From a virus, in the IMG/VR virus record IMGVR_UViG_3300025327_000090, positions 1-38,445 of that record: a DNA stretch of 38,445 nt. The stretch is one strand, 5' to 3'. The stretch's first letter is position 1, and every line of letters begins with the position of its first letter. Under the pieces are notes generated by a model. The model saw only the letters and a list, made by a program, of their open reading frames with translations, had not been told where the DNA came from and ran no database searches. This document shows positions 23,293 through 30,302 of the stretch, piece after piece. A program made the position numbers and the translations under genes.

Positions 23293-23466
23293 GTGCTGTG
23301 GGTAGCTCTTTGTAGCACCACTCGCTCTAAGAGCGAGATGACTCAGGTCTAGTTTTACTCTAGTGCCACACTCCATAACTAGTACAGTCCAGGCATAACG
23401 GATTACTCCGTACTTTCCTAAGCTCTAAAGAGCAGTAGTACTCGCTAGTCTTTTCACCTGTCATCT
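23293..23466 (-). ncRNA. Structured leader RNA, module 2
   Basis: An 11-bp stem, AGATGACAGGT with ACCT-GA-GTCATCT (23466-23456 with 23348-23336), encloses about 110 bases with hairpins ACGGA-GTAA-TCCGT (GNRA-like loop) and GCTC-TTTA-GAGC. It is followed by a strong hairpin CTCGCTCT/AGAGCGAG (23337-23321) and GTGCT/AGCAC (23318-23293). No reading frame. It lies between the left promoter and the polymerase gene; it may be a regulatory leader or a stable RNA. Confidence 0.5.
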
Positions 23467-23487
23467 GAGTTTTATAGTTTTTAAGTA

Positions 23488-23577
23488 AAGGATAAGAAGC
23501 TCAATCTAAGAAACCAGTTATTCAACTTCCAGCTATCAATAGATAGACAACATGTTAAACTTTTAGCTTCTATCCTT
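23488..23577 (-). ncRNA. Structured RNA at start of left transcript
   Basis: A 90-nt segment whose ends form a 13-bp stem with one bulge: AAGGATAGAAGCT (23577-23565) with AGCTTC-TTATCCTT (23501-23488). A CTATC/GATAG hairpin lies inside. Its first base is at or next to the predicted start of the left promoter, so the transcript would begin with this fold. Confidence 0.6.
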
Positions 23578-23614
23578 CATTATGAGTATAACAGAAAACT
23601 AGGAATTTAAGCAC
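23577..23614 (-). promoter_or_regulatory. Left-arm promoter (phage motif)
   Basis: -35 GTGCTT (23614-23609), 18-base spacer, extended -10 TGTTATACT (-10 hexamer 23590-23585), then CATAATGA. The -35/-10 layout and the start-site motif match the rightward promoter facing it. It would start the polymerase-to-reductase transcript. Confidence 0.75.
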
Positions 23615-23628
23615 GATTCTGGAAACTC

Positions 23629-23671
23629 TAATCTTCCTTTAATGTTCTTCTAATGTTACCTTAATGTATTC
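23629..23671 (+). repeat. Four 11-bp phased repeats between promoters
   Basis: TAATCT at 23629 and TAATGT at 23640, 23651 and 23662, each 11 bases apart, so the copies face the same side of the helix. They fill the gap between the two divergent promoters and end next to the rightward -35 box. This looks like a regulator binding array. Confidence 0.7.
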
Positions 23672-23710
23672 TTGCTTAAAAATGGTAAGATATGTTATAC
23701 TCATAATGAG
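23672..23710 (+). promoter_or_regulatory. Right-arm promoter with palindromic operator
   Basis: -35 TTGCTT (23672-23677), 18-base spacer, extended -10 TGTTATACT (hexamer 23696-23701). CTCATAATGAG (23700-23710), a perfect palindrome around one base, covers the start site. It drives the right arm. Confidence 0.8.
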
Positions 23711-23742
23711 AACTGTAGCATAGAAAGGAGGTACTGTCAAGA

Positions 23743-23967
23743 GTGAATATACCAACAGACTTACTGTATAAGACTTATTTTTGGTTAGGACTATCTGGAA
23801 TAATTATGTTTTTCGCTATTCAAATTCTTCTTTGGAGGAAGAATTGGAGAAAAGCTTTCAATCAATCTTCTGTTTGGATTATAGCATATTTGACGATGTA
23901 TGCTATACTAAAGCTCACAGAATACTATACTCACATGGAGAGGATACCTAGAATTGGAAATGCTTAA
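23743..23967 (+). CDS. Small membrane protein, 74 aa
   Basis: Two transmembrane segments (about 10-30 and 43-60). GTG start 23743 follows AAAGGAGG. First gene of the right arm after its promoter. Function unknown. Confidence 0.6.
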   Translation: MNIPTDLLYKTYFWLGLSGIIMFFAIQILLWRKNWRKAFNQSSVWIIAYLTMYAILKLTEYYTHMERIPRIGNA

Positions 23968-24175
23968 ACAATTAATATATACTGTGCCTAAGGGATATGT
24001 CCGAGTTACTTTACACACATCTAATGATCATACATCTGAAATAAGTATGCAACTAGTAGATAAAGATGATGAAGTTTTATTTGAATCACAGCATATTATA
24101 CTAAGGCCTGAAGATAGTGCTATACTTAGAGGAGCTAAACTGGAATTGGAGATCACCTTGCATAATGGCGCATAA
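23960..24175 (+). CDS. Hypothetical protein, 71 aa
   Basis: Not recognised; beta-rich with a KGYVRVTLH start. ATG 23960 lies inside the previous gene's end; a TTG two codons earlier is also possible. The region overlaps by 8 bases. Confidence 0.55.
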   Translation: MLKQLIYTVPKGYVRVTLHTSNDHTSEISMQLVDKDDEVLFESQHIILRPEDSAILRGAKLELEITLHNGA

Positions 24176-24395
24176 ATTATCAGACGGAAGATATAAGTGT
24201 AGTTGGTGTAATAAAGTTTATCCTGATCCTACTAAAGCAGATGTCTGTAGGGATTCACATAACTTAATTTTAGTACCCATGCTACAAGAAGATATTAACA
24301 GACTAATTCAATTTATAGCTACTAAGGATGATAAATTAATTACGGAGACACTATGGAAAAGTTTATCGAAATATCAGGGAAAGTTTATAAAATGA
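24165..24395 (+). CDS. Small zinc-finger protein, 76 aa
   Basis: Starts at ATG 24165, inside the preceding gene's end. CSWC, then C and H in VCRDSH (about 12-32), look like a single C2H2-type finger, followed by a helical part. It may bind DNA or a protein; no family assigned. Confidence 0.55.
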   Translation: MAHKLSDGRYKCSWCNKVYPDPTKADVCRDSHNLILVPMLQEDINRLIQFIATKDDKLITETLWKSLSKYQGKFIK

Positions 24396-24682
24396 TCGGC
24401 TGGTGTTGGCAACTGGATATGAAAACACTAGTCAATAGCTTTGAAGAAGGAAGAGGAGAGTACTTTAAAAAGTTTGGAAAGTATCCTAACCATGCATACA
24501 TGCACAAAGATACTATCAAAACTCTACTAGAAAATTTTGTAGATACATCTCAATATAAAGTAATAGTAGAAGTAAAAATTGAACTTCCCTATAATATGTT
24601 TGGTGGTGTAATACTAAACCCAATAGAAAAATGGGTTCAACCTAATTTAGTTTACTTTAGTGCGGAGACAGAAAATGATTAA
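24353..24682 (+). CDS. Hypothetical protein, 109 aa
   Basis: Not recognised; alpha-beta. ATG 24353 follows CGGAG. It overlaps both neighbours, as is usual in this operon. Confidence 0.6.
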   Translation: MEKFIEISGKVYKMIGWCWQLDMKTLVNSFEEGRGEYFKKFGKYPNHAYMHKDTIKTLLENFVDTSQYKVIVEVKIELPYNMFGGVILNPIEKWVQPNLVYFSAETEND

Positions 24683-24857
24683 TTATGCACCAGAAATAAC
24701 AAAATATGATATACTCATAGTGAGAGAAGAAGATAAAATACAAAAAAATAACAATGATGAAGTTAGAAACCCCTGTCCTATTTGTGGTGAAGAACTAATA
24801 ATAGAGGGTAGATGTAATACTTGTTTGAATTGTTTTTGGAGTAAATGTGATATCTAA
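24675..24857 (+). CDS. Stand-alone RNR C-terminal-like cysteine ribbon
   Basis: 60 aa; ATG 24675 follows CGGAG. Cysteines at 34, 37, 47, 50, 53 and 58 form CPIC-G ... C-x2-C-x2-C-x-W-S-K-C. This closely matches the C-terminal tail of many class II ribonucleotide reductases (CPxCG, GCxxC, CxxSxC), which carries the cysteines that re-reduce the active site. The phage reductase lacks that tail, so this protein may supply it in trans. The match is by pattern, and other zinc ribbons look similar. A promoter motif lies in its 5' part. Confidence 0.6.
   Translation: MINYAPEITKYDILIVREEDKIQKNNNDEVRNPCPICGEELIIEGRCNTCLNCFWSKCDI
24686..24724 (+). promoter_or_regulatory. Internal right-arm promoter (phage motif)
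   Basis: -35 TGCACC (24686-24691), 18-base spacer, -10 TATACT (24710-24715) in TGATATACT, then CTCATAGTGAG (24714-24724), an operator half-site pair CTCA-N3-TGAG. It agrees closely with the promoter at 35953. It lies within the coding sequence of the cysteine-ribbon gene. Confidence 0.65.
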
Positions 24858-25032
24858 AGAAATAATATTTTACATATTTAAAAAGATATTGGGGGCTTTG
24901 ATATTAATTGGAATTTTTGCAATCCCTCTTGGTATTATAAGTGGATCAATGGTCGAAGCATTTGTAATTATTATTTCTTTATTTCTTTTTGGGGTGATAG
25001 CCACTTTTGGATTATGCTTAGTTTTACAATAG
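24847..25032 (+). CDS. Small membrane protein, 61 aa
   Basis: Two transmembrane segments (about 7-30 and 36-60). GTG start 24847 lies five bases after GGAG and overlaps the preceding gene. Function unknown. Confidence 0.6.
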   Translation: MISKEIIFYIFKKILGALILIGIFAIPLGIISGSMVEAFVIIISLFLFGVIATFGLCLVLQ

Positions 25033-25041
25033 GAGAATAGA

Positions 25042-25305
25042 ATGGCTAGGAAAAGAGTAATAGATTATTTAGATCAATTTATGGCAGCTCTGGCAGATCA
25101 GTTAGATGAAGATGAAAAACATTGGGGAGATGCATGGAGAAAACTTCCAATAGAAGAACTGGAAGAAAGAATTTTTGATAGATTTGATGAGTACTATTTT
25201 AATTATTACGAAGCGGAAGAACCTTATCCCTGGTTAAAAGTAGCTAGTCGTGCCGTGGTAGCTTGGATTAGAGAAAATTTTGAGGATTGGAGATTAGATG
25301 AATAA
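25042..25305 (+). CDS. Hypothetical protein, 87 aa
   Basis: Acidic and helical: KHWGDAWRKLPIEELEERIFDRFDEYY and PWLKVASRAVVAWIRE resemble small phage proteins with an HxGD.W..R pattern of unknown function. ATG 25042 follows GGAG. Its stop overlaps the next ATG. Confidence 0.65.
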   Translation: MARKRVIDYLDQFMAALADQLDEDEKHWGDAWRKLPIEELEERIFDRFDEYYFNYYEAEEPYPWLKVASRAVVAWIRENFEDWRLDE

Positions 25306-25519
25306 ATTTAAATTCCCCTGGCGTATTGAAATAAGGAATGAACATTCTTGGGACAGGCGAGGACGTTACGTTTTAGTAAACTCAGCGGGAGATAGAGTCG
25401 CCATAATCTCTCTTAATGGAGCTCCGAAGGGAGATGATACTCTAGCACAAGAAACAGCTGAATTAATTGTTGGTTTAATTAATATTCATTGTTCAGCATT
25501 AACAGAGGAAAGAAAATGA
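25298..25519 (+). CDS. Hypothetical protein, 73 aa
   Basis: Not recognised. WDRRGRYVLVNSAGDRVAIISL is a beta-hairpin-like stretch followed by a helix (TAELIVGLIN), a pattern found in small phage proteins. ATG 25298 overlaps the previous gene. Confidence 0.6.
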   Translation: MNKFKFPWRIEIRNEHSWDRRGRYVLVNSAGDRVAIISLNGAPKGDDTLAQETAELIVGLINIHCSALTEERK

Positions 25520-26085
25520 TTATAGGTGTGGATGTAGATTCAGTATTAGCTGATTTAGATCGTGTTTGGTTAGCTTGGTATAATAGAGATTATAACGATA
25601 ACTTCACCAGAGAACAAATTAAAAGATGGGATTTTCATTTGGATTTAAAACCTGAATGTGGTTTAAAGATGTATGATTATCTAAAAGATTATACACTTTA
25701 TGATGAGGTTCCAGTAATTGAGGGAGCTCTGGATGGAGTACTAACACTAAGAAACTTGGGACATAGAGTTGTATTTATTACAACCACACCTATAGAATGT
25801 TCTGGTAGAAAGTATCTTTGGTTAAAAGAGCATGGATTTTTTAATGGATCAACTTATAAGAATGGTGGAGATTTTATAGACTACATAGAAGCTTCTGATA
25901 AATCCTTAGTTAGAACTGATATGCTAATTGATGATAATCTACATACAATTAAAGCTTATCCCTGGATGGGAGTCTTATTTGATCAACCTTGGAATCAAAA
26001 TTGGGACTGGCCTTATAGAGTTTTTGGTTGGAAAGACTTTCTAGAAAAATTTTCAATGTTGGAGATGTTTACAGATAATGCCTAG
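25516..26085 (+). CDS. 5'(3')-deoxyribonucleotidase (HAD family)
   Basis: 189 aa. HAD motifs: DVDSV (D6, D8), ITTTP threonines (89-91), and DMLIDDN (135-141). This is the C-type 5'-nucleotidase that removes phosphate from dNMPs. It may trim host or unwanted nucleotide pools, in the opposite sense to the phage dNMP kinase. ATG 25516 with GAGGAAAG is better than an upstream open start. Confidence 0.85.
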   Translation: MIIGVDVDSVLADLDRVWLAWYNRDYNDNFTREQIKRWDFHLDLKPECGLKMYDYLKDYTLYDEVPVIEGALDGVLTLRNLGHRVVFITTTPIECSGRKYLWLKEHGFFNGSTYKNGGDFIDYIEASDKSLVRTDMLIDDNLHTIKAYPWMGVLFDQPWNQNWDWPYRVFGWKDFLEKFSMLEMFTDNA

Positions 26086-26755
26086 ACAGAAAACTGGATA
26101 CAATAAAACAAGTCTAAAAAATCTCCCACAGTATAAAGACTTGGATGATGAAGAATTAGACATAGTTATATCTGAGCATCTAGCAGAACTGGATGTAGAA
26201 ACTTTTGAAAATTTAATTGCTAACAGAATTAAATCTTTTGAGAATGATTATGATCTATCTGATATGAAGATTAACGATCTATTCACTCTTAGAGCTTTAG
26301 CCCAGGCTGTAATTGCTTTAGACGAATTAGAACTTCTCATCTTTACAGAAAGAAAGAAAACTAGTTTAAATAATATCACTATCATAGAGAAGCTCGGTAG
26401 AGCAGCTTCAGATCTAAGATCGGATATTTCTAAATTACAAAACGATTTAAACATTACTAGAAAGACAAGAAAAGGAGACAGAGAAGATTCTATCCAGGCT
26501 TACATAGAAAAACTAAAAGGACAGGCTAAAGAATTTTACGAACAGAAAATGTCATATATATTTTGTGATAAATGTAATATGTTACTGGCTACAATTTGGT
26601 TTCTTTATCCAGAGGAAAACAATACAATAACTTTAACTTGTCACAGAGAACTAGATAGTGGCGAGATTTGTAATAATATAACTAAAGTAACATCTAAAAG
26701 TTTAATAGAAGTTGGTACAAATAAAGCAGGGATTATGCCGGAGGCCATAAGATGA
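26078..26755 (+). CDS. Hypothetical helical protein with C-terminal zinc ribbon
   Basis: 225 aa. A long helical middle (about 65-160) ends with FCDKC and a later CHRE / C pair (about 162-197). Basic segment ITRKTRKGDRED lies between. It could be a small terminase or a scaffold-type DNA-binding protein, but I see no clear match. ATG 26078 overlaps the previous stop. Confidence 0.5.
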   Translation: MPRQKTGYNKTSLKNLPQYKDLDDEELDIVISEHLAELDVETFENLIANRIKSFENDYDLSDMKINDLFTLRALAQAVIALDELELLIFTERKKTSLNNITIIEKLGRAASDLRSDISKLQNDLNITRKTRKGDREDSIQAYIEKLKGQAKEFYEQKMSYIFCDKCNMLLATIWFLYPEENNTITLTCHRELDSGEICNNITKVTSKSLIEVGTNKAGIMPEAIR

Positions 26756-26940
26756 AAAAACTTACGGAAAGGTTTTATATGTGGTTAGCTTGGATATTGC
26801 CAGAAAGATTAGTACTCTGGTGTGCTGTAAGAGTACTTTCTTTTGCTACGTCCGGAGAATATTCTAATACTGTAGTTTCAGAATTAAAAGCTATGGATGC
26901 CTTAGACGTGTGGATAAAGGCTTTTGACAGTGAAGAATAA
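26752..26940 (+). CDS. Hypothetical protein with LP-VxR-GEYSN domain
   Basis: 62 aa. MWLAWILPERLVLW, AVRVL and SGEYSN match the layout in the left-arm protein at 20640-21035. This short domain with the WxLPxxLV.xxVR pattern is known from many small phage proteins of unknown role. ATG 26752 overlaps the previous stop (ATGA). Confidence 0.6.
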   Translation: MKKLTERFYMWLAWILPERLVLWCAVRVLSFATSGEYSNTVVSELKAMDALDVWIKAFDSEE

Positions 26941-27655
26941 ATATCTTTTAGGAACAGCAGCTTTTAGCAACTTCGATCTTCTACAAACTTGTGTCAATAG
27001 CTGGCCTACTTGGATAGATAGACTAGTTGTATTTGACAGATTTAATAGAGTTAACGGTACTAATGTCCGAGAAGATGTTAATGTAATCTCCTATAGAGAG
27101 CACATAGGTTGTGCTACTGTTTGGAATAGAATAATCTTAAATTCTATGGCTAGTGGACATAATGCAGTAATCATAGTAGGATCAGACACAGAGTTCAAAG
27201 AAGATTTCTTAGAAGAATGGATTAGAGAATTTGAGGACGGTAATTATATCTTTGCTACAACTAAAGATCAAGGATTCAATTGTTTTGGTTTAACTGTAGA
27301 GTGTGTTGAAAAAGTTGGAATGTTTGATGAAAATTTCTTTCCCGCTTATTTCGAGGATAACGATTATTGGATCAGAGCTAAAATGTCAGGAATTAATATA
27401 GGAGATATAGGAGATCAAACTAAACTTGAGCATTACGGTTCAGCTACAATTAGAAGAAATACTCTATGTAATCAAGCCAATGCCTTCAGCTTTGGTTTAA
27501 ATCAAAGGTACTTTTGGTCTAAGTGGGGAGCTCATCAAGATTCAGCCATTAGTAAATTCTATACTACACCGTTCAATTCTGGCAATCCCCTCAGCTGGTG
27601 GGAGCTAGACGAGGAATTTATCAAAGTAAAAAGAGAGGCATGGGAAAAATGTTAA
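26930..27655 (+). CDS. Glycosyltransferase, GT2-like
   Basis: 241 aa. The GSDTEF segment resembles the DxD-type sugar-nucleotide site of GT-A enzymes, and the FDENFFPAYFEDNDYWIRA region (about 140-160 in part) is typical of GT2-like proteins. GTG 26930 is the likely start (a TTG two codons earlier is weaker). First enzyme of the glycan cassette. Confidence 0.75.
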   Translation: MKNKYLLGTAAFSNFDLLQTCVNSWPTWIDRLVVFDRFNRVNGTNVREDVNVISYREHIGCATVWNRIILNSMASGHNAVIIVGSDTEFKEDFLEEWIREFEDGNYIFATTKDQGFNCFGLTVECVEKVGMFDENFFPAYFEDNDYWIRAKMSGINIGDIGDQTKLEHYGSATIRRNTLCNQANAFSFGLNQRYFWSKWGAHQDSAISKFYTTPFNSGNPLSWWELDEEFIKVKREAWEKC

Positions 27656-28389
27656 CCTTTTTAGATTTAGGTAAATACGGAAGATTGGGAAATCAAATGT
27701 TCCAGATAGCTAGTACTATCGGACTAGGAGTTGAAAATGGGCATAGTATTTGCTTCCCTGTTTGGCCTTATAGTGATTTCTTTAAGAATCCTATGTCACA
27801 AGATGAAAATTTATCCCAAAAATATTTCTTCATCCCAATCATAGAAAAAGGTACTAGATACAGAGAGTACGTCATATCATCCATAGGTGATTATAATCTA
27901 TCTGGTTACTTCCAAAGCTGGAAGTATTTTGATCAGCATAGAGATTTAATTAAATTCTTCTTTGAACCTAAAGTAGAAATAGTTCCGGCTAATCATAATA
28001 AAGTAGCTGTGCATATCCGCAGGGGAGACTATATAGATTTACAGCATGTTCATGTTAATCTGTGGGAAGATGGATATTATCACAAAGCTTTTGAATTTTT
28101 TGGAGATAAAACTTTTAATATTTTTTCAGATGACATTAGTTGGTGTATAGATACTCTACCAGATGAATTTCCAGATTTAGATTTTCACTTTATAGATCCG
28201 TATCGTGATATCAATGATTTATTTTATTTATCTTCTTTTAAGAATATGATTATATCTAACAGCTCCTTTAGCTGGTGGGCAGCTTATCTAAATAAGTGGG
28301 ATGATCCAAATATAGTAGCACCAGATGTTTGGGTTACTATTGAAGATACAGTAGAAGATAGAATTTTACCAGAGTGGACAATTTTATGA
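27649..28389 (+). CDS. Alpha-1,2-fucosyltransferase-like (GT11)
   Basis: 246 aa. GRLGNQMFQ (11-19), HIRRGDY (122-128) and SNSSFSWWAA (203-212) are the signature motifs of GT11 fucosyltransferases. It would add fucose (or a related sugar) from GDP-fucose to a glycan. ATG 27649 follows GAGG; an ATG three codons earlier is possible. Confidence 0.85.
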   Translation: MLTFLDLGKYGRLGNQMFQIASTIGLGVENGHSICFPVWPYSDFFKNPMSQDENLSQKYFFIPIIEKGTRYREYVISSIGDYNLSGYFQSWKYFDQHRDLIKFFFEPKVEIVPANHNKVAVHIRRGDYIDLQHVHVNLWEDGYYHKAFEFFGDKTFNIFSDDISWCIDTLPDEFPDLDFHFIDPYRDINDLFYLSSFKNMIISNSSFSWWAAYLNKWDDPNIVAPDVWVTIEDTVEDRILPEWTIL

Positions 28390-28577
28390 ATCTGTTTGAA
28401 TACCTATTCAAAGATAAATTAGAATTTATAAAATGGTTATTTCCTATTAGATATAGGTATTATGAAAAGAAATGTAAAGAATATGGAATCATCCCTATAT
28501 CTTACTGGAAATGGGAAGATCATATGAGAAAGTGTAAATATACTACATTCAAATTAATAACTTTTTATAAGATATAG
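28386..28577 (+). CDS. Hypothetical protein, 63 aa
   Basis: Rich in Tyr, Lys and Trp; not recognised. ATG 28386 overlaps the fucosyltransferase stop (ATGA). Confidence 0.55.
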   Translation: MNLFEYLFKDKLEFIKWLFPIRYRYYEKKCKEYGIIPISYWKWEDHMRKCKYTTFKLITFYKI

Positions 28578-28589
28578 AAAGGAGGTAAT

Positions 28590-28799
28590 ATGTTAACCAA
28601 TTCTGGAGGAGGGTATACTTGTCCACAGTGTAATCAATTTGTTCCTTTTGGAATTTATCATTCATGCGTAAAGATCCAAGGAGCTGAATTTGTTGAGGAT
28701 TCTAAAACATTAGCAATATTAAAAGAAATAAAAGATTTACTTTTAAAAATTAATTCCGATCTGTCCGAAATAAAAATGAGGGGTAATCGGGGATGGTAG
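28590..28799 (+). CDS. Small zinc-binding protein, 69 aa
   Basis: CPQC (11-14) with a later H and C (HSC) suggests a short zinc finger, followed by a coiled-coil-like helix. Strong AAAGGAGG site before ATG 28590. Function unknown. Confidence 0.6.
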   Translation: MLTNSGGGYTCPQCNQFVPFGIYHSCVKIQGAEFVEDSKTLAILKEIKDLLLKINSDLSEIKMRGNRGW

Positions 28800-28858
28800 A
28801 AATTAGTAACACAGAATATTGGATCGGAGAAGGTTGGATAAAATTTAATGGAGAGTAA
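28793..28858 (+). CDS. Possible mini-gene, 21 aa
   Basis: ATG 28793 behind GAGGGG, ending TAA 28856-28858, overlapping both neighbours. Too short to judge; a translation-coupling leader is possible. Confidence 0.25.
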   Translation: MVEISNTEYWIGEGWIKFNGE

Positions 28859-29207
28859 TGTGTCAGAAAATATGTATGCACATGAATTTAATAACGAGAT
28901 TTATGTAGAATTTGTTAAAGATGGTAGAAGTTCTAACTTACATATGACTAGAGAATTTGCTGAAAAGTTAATGAAATCACTGGAAAAAATATTAAAAGTA
29001 GGTCAAAATAGTGACAGAGATTGGATAAAGTTCGATGAAATAACTCCACCAAAGTCAGATGATCCTACTAATCCTGGAGGTGTATATTATGAAGTTATGT
29101 TGAATAGTGGAGAGATATCTAGATTGTGTTGGTGGCTTAATCATTGGTACTGTTCATTAGATAATGGTAATGTACTATATTGGAGGCCTCTTGAAAATAA
29201 ATCCTAG
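28848..29207 (+). CDS. DUF551-like protein, 119 aa
   Basis: The C-terminal half (WIKFDEITPPKSDDP, then a strand pair, then NVLYWRPLE) resembles DUF551-like phage domains that end in a W-x-P-L motif. The N-terminal half is a separate strand-rich region. ATG 28848; a second ATG eight codons on is also possible. Confidence 0.55.
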   Translation: MESNVSENMYAHEFNNEIYVEFVKDGRSSNLHMTREFAEKLMKSLEKILKVGQNSDRDWIKFDEITPPKSDDPTNPGGVYYEVMLNSGEISRLCWWLNHWYCSLDNGNVLYWRPLENKS

Positions 29208-29880
29208 GGGTTTTTGGGAGAACGATACAGAAGAAGGTCATGGGATTGATCCTAATCTAGCTCAAGGTTTGATAGAATTTTTTACAAGAGAATACTTTAA
29301 TTTTATCCTGGATTATAATGATTCTAGTGTATATATAGCAGATGTTGGTTGTGGTACTGGATACTATACTAAAAAATTAACCAATAGAAGTGAATTATTT
29401 TGTAAGGGGTATGATGGAAATCCAAATACTCCACAAATAGCCGGAGATAATTTTAAAGTTTTTGACTTTACTCAAGACGCTAAGTCTTTGGGAATCTATG
29501 ATTGGGTATTGTGTTTAGAAGTTGGAGAGCATATACCAGAAGAATATGAGCAAATCTTTCTAGATAATCTGGCCTATTTAGCTGATTACGGAATAGTTTT
29601 AAGTTGGTCTATTCCTGGATTTGGTGGAGATGGGCATGTAAATCCAAAGTCGAATCAGTATATAATCCATGAAATGAAAGAAAGAGGATTCAAATACAGC
29701 AAAAAAGATACAAAGGAACTTAGAAACTCAGCCTCCGAATACCCTAGTATTGGGTGGTGGTTTCGTGAAACCTTAATGTGTTTTCGTAGAGAAAAAGATT
29801 ATAGAGGAACTTCAATATTTGAACCGACAGCGGATGAAATTATGGAAGGACTTCAGAAGGATTGGGAGGAATCACATTGA
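29191..29880 (+). CDS. SAM-dependent methyltransferase, class I
   Basis: 229 aa. SAM motif VYIADVGCGTGYYTK (about 47-61), acidic CLEVGEHIPEE (typical of UbiE/Coq5-like folds), and a GGDGHVNPKS loop. Within the glycan cassette it may methylate a sugar or lipid-linked glycan. TTG 29191 has a strong GGAGG site and is preferred over ATG 29164, which would add nine residues. Confidence 0.7.
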   Translation: MKINPRGFWENDTEEGHGIDPNLAQGLIEFFTREYFNFILDYNDSSVYIADVGCGTGYYTKKLTNRSELFCKGYDGNPNTPQIAGDNFKVFDFTQDAKSLGIYDWVLCLEVGEHIPEEYEQIFLDNLAYLADYGIVLSWSIPGFGGDGHVNPKSNQYIIHEMKERGFKYSKKDTKELRNSASEYPSIGWWFRETLMCFRREKDYRGTSIFEPTADEIMEGLQKDWEESH

Positions 29881-30302
29881 TAATTTATACAGGTGCAACT
29901 TTCGATATTTTACATGCAGGTCATATTAACTTTTTGCGACAATGCAAGGAATACTTTCCAGACAGTTATTTAATAGTCTCTCTAAATACAGATGAATTTA
30001 TTGAACAATTTAAAGGAAAGATGCCGGTATTTAATTTTGATGAAAGAAAAAAACTTTTAGAAACTGTGGAATATGTAGATGAGGTTATCCGTAATATTGG
30101 AGGAGAAGATTCCAAACCAGCTATATTAACTGTTGAACCTGATGTGATAATTATAGGAAGTGATTGGTTAAATAAAGATTATCTAAAGCAAATGAGTCTC
30201 ACAGAAGAGTGGCTAAGAAAAAACCATATAGCTTTAATATATATTCCTTACACAGAAATAATTAGCACCACAGAAATAAAGAAAAGACTGTCCAATGCTT
30301 AA
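29877..30302 (+). CDS. Cytidylyltransferase-like enzyme
   Basis: 141 aa. ATFDILHAGHINFL is the HxGH motif of nucleotidyltransferases, and ISTTEIKKRL is the usual C-terminal ISTTxIxxR motif; the DVIIIGSDW segment is also conserved. It would activate a phosphorylated sugar or glycerol phosphate with CTP, supplying the cassette. TTG 29877 overlaps the previous stop and follows GGAGG. Confidence 0.8.
   Translation: MIIYTGATFDILHAGHINFLRQCKEYFPDSYLIVSLNTDEFIEQFKGKMPVFNFDERKKLLETVEYVDEVIRNIGGEDSKPAILTVEPDVIIIGSDWLNKDYLKQMSLTEEWLRKNHIALIYIPYTEIISTTEIKKRLSNA

Noticed and set aside
23293-23577. Known riboswitch (for example cobalamin) in the polymerase leader
   Set aside because: No B12-box or other known conserved core was found, and the B12-type reductase is far downstream in the operon.
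23629-23671. CRISPR array
   Set aside because: Units are only 11 bp with no spacers, and no cas genes are present; the Cas4-like nuclease is of the phage recombination type.
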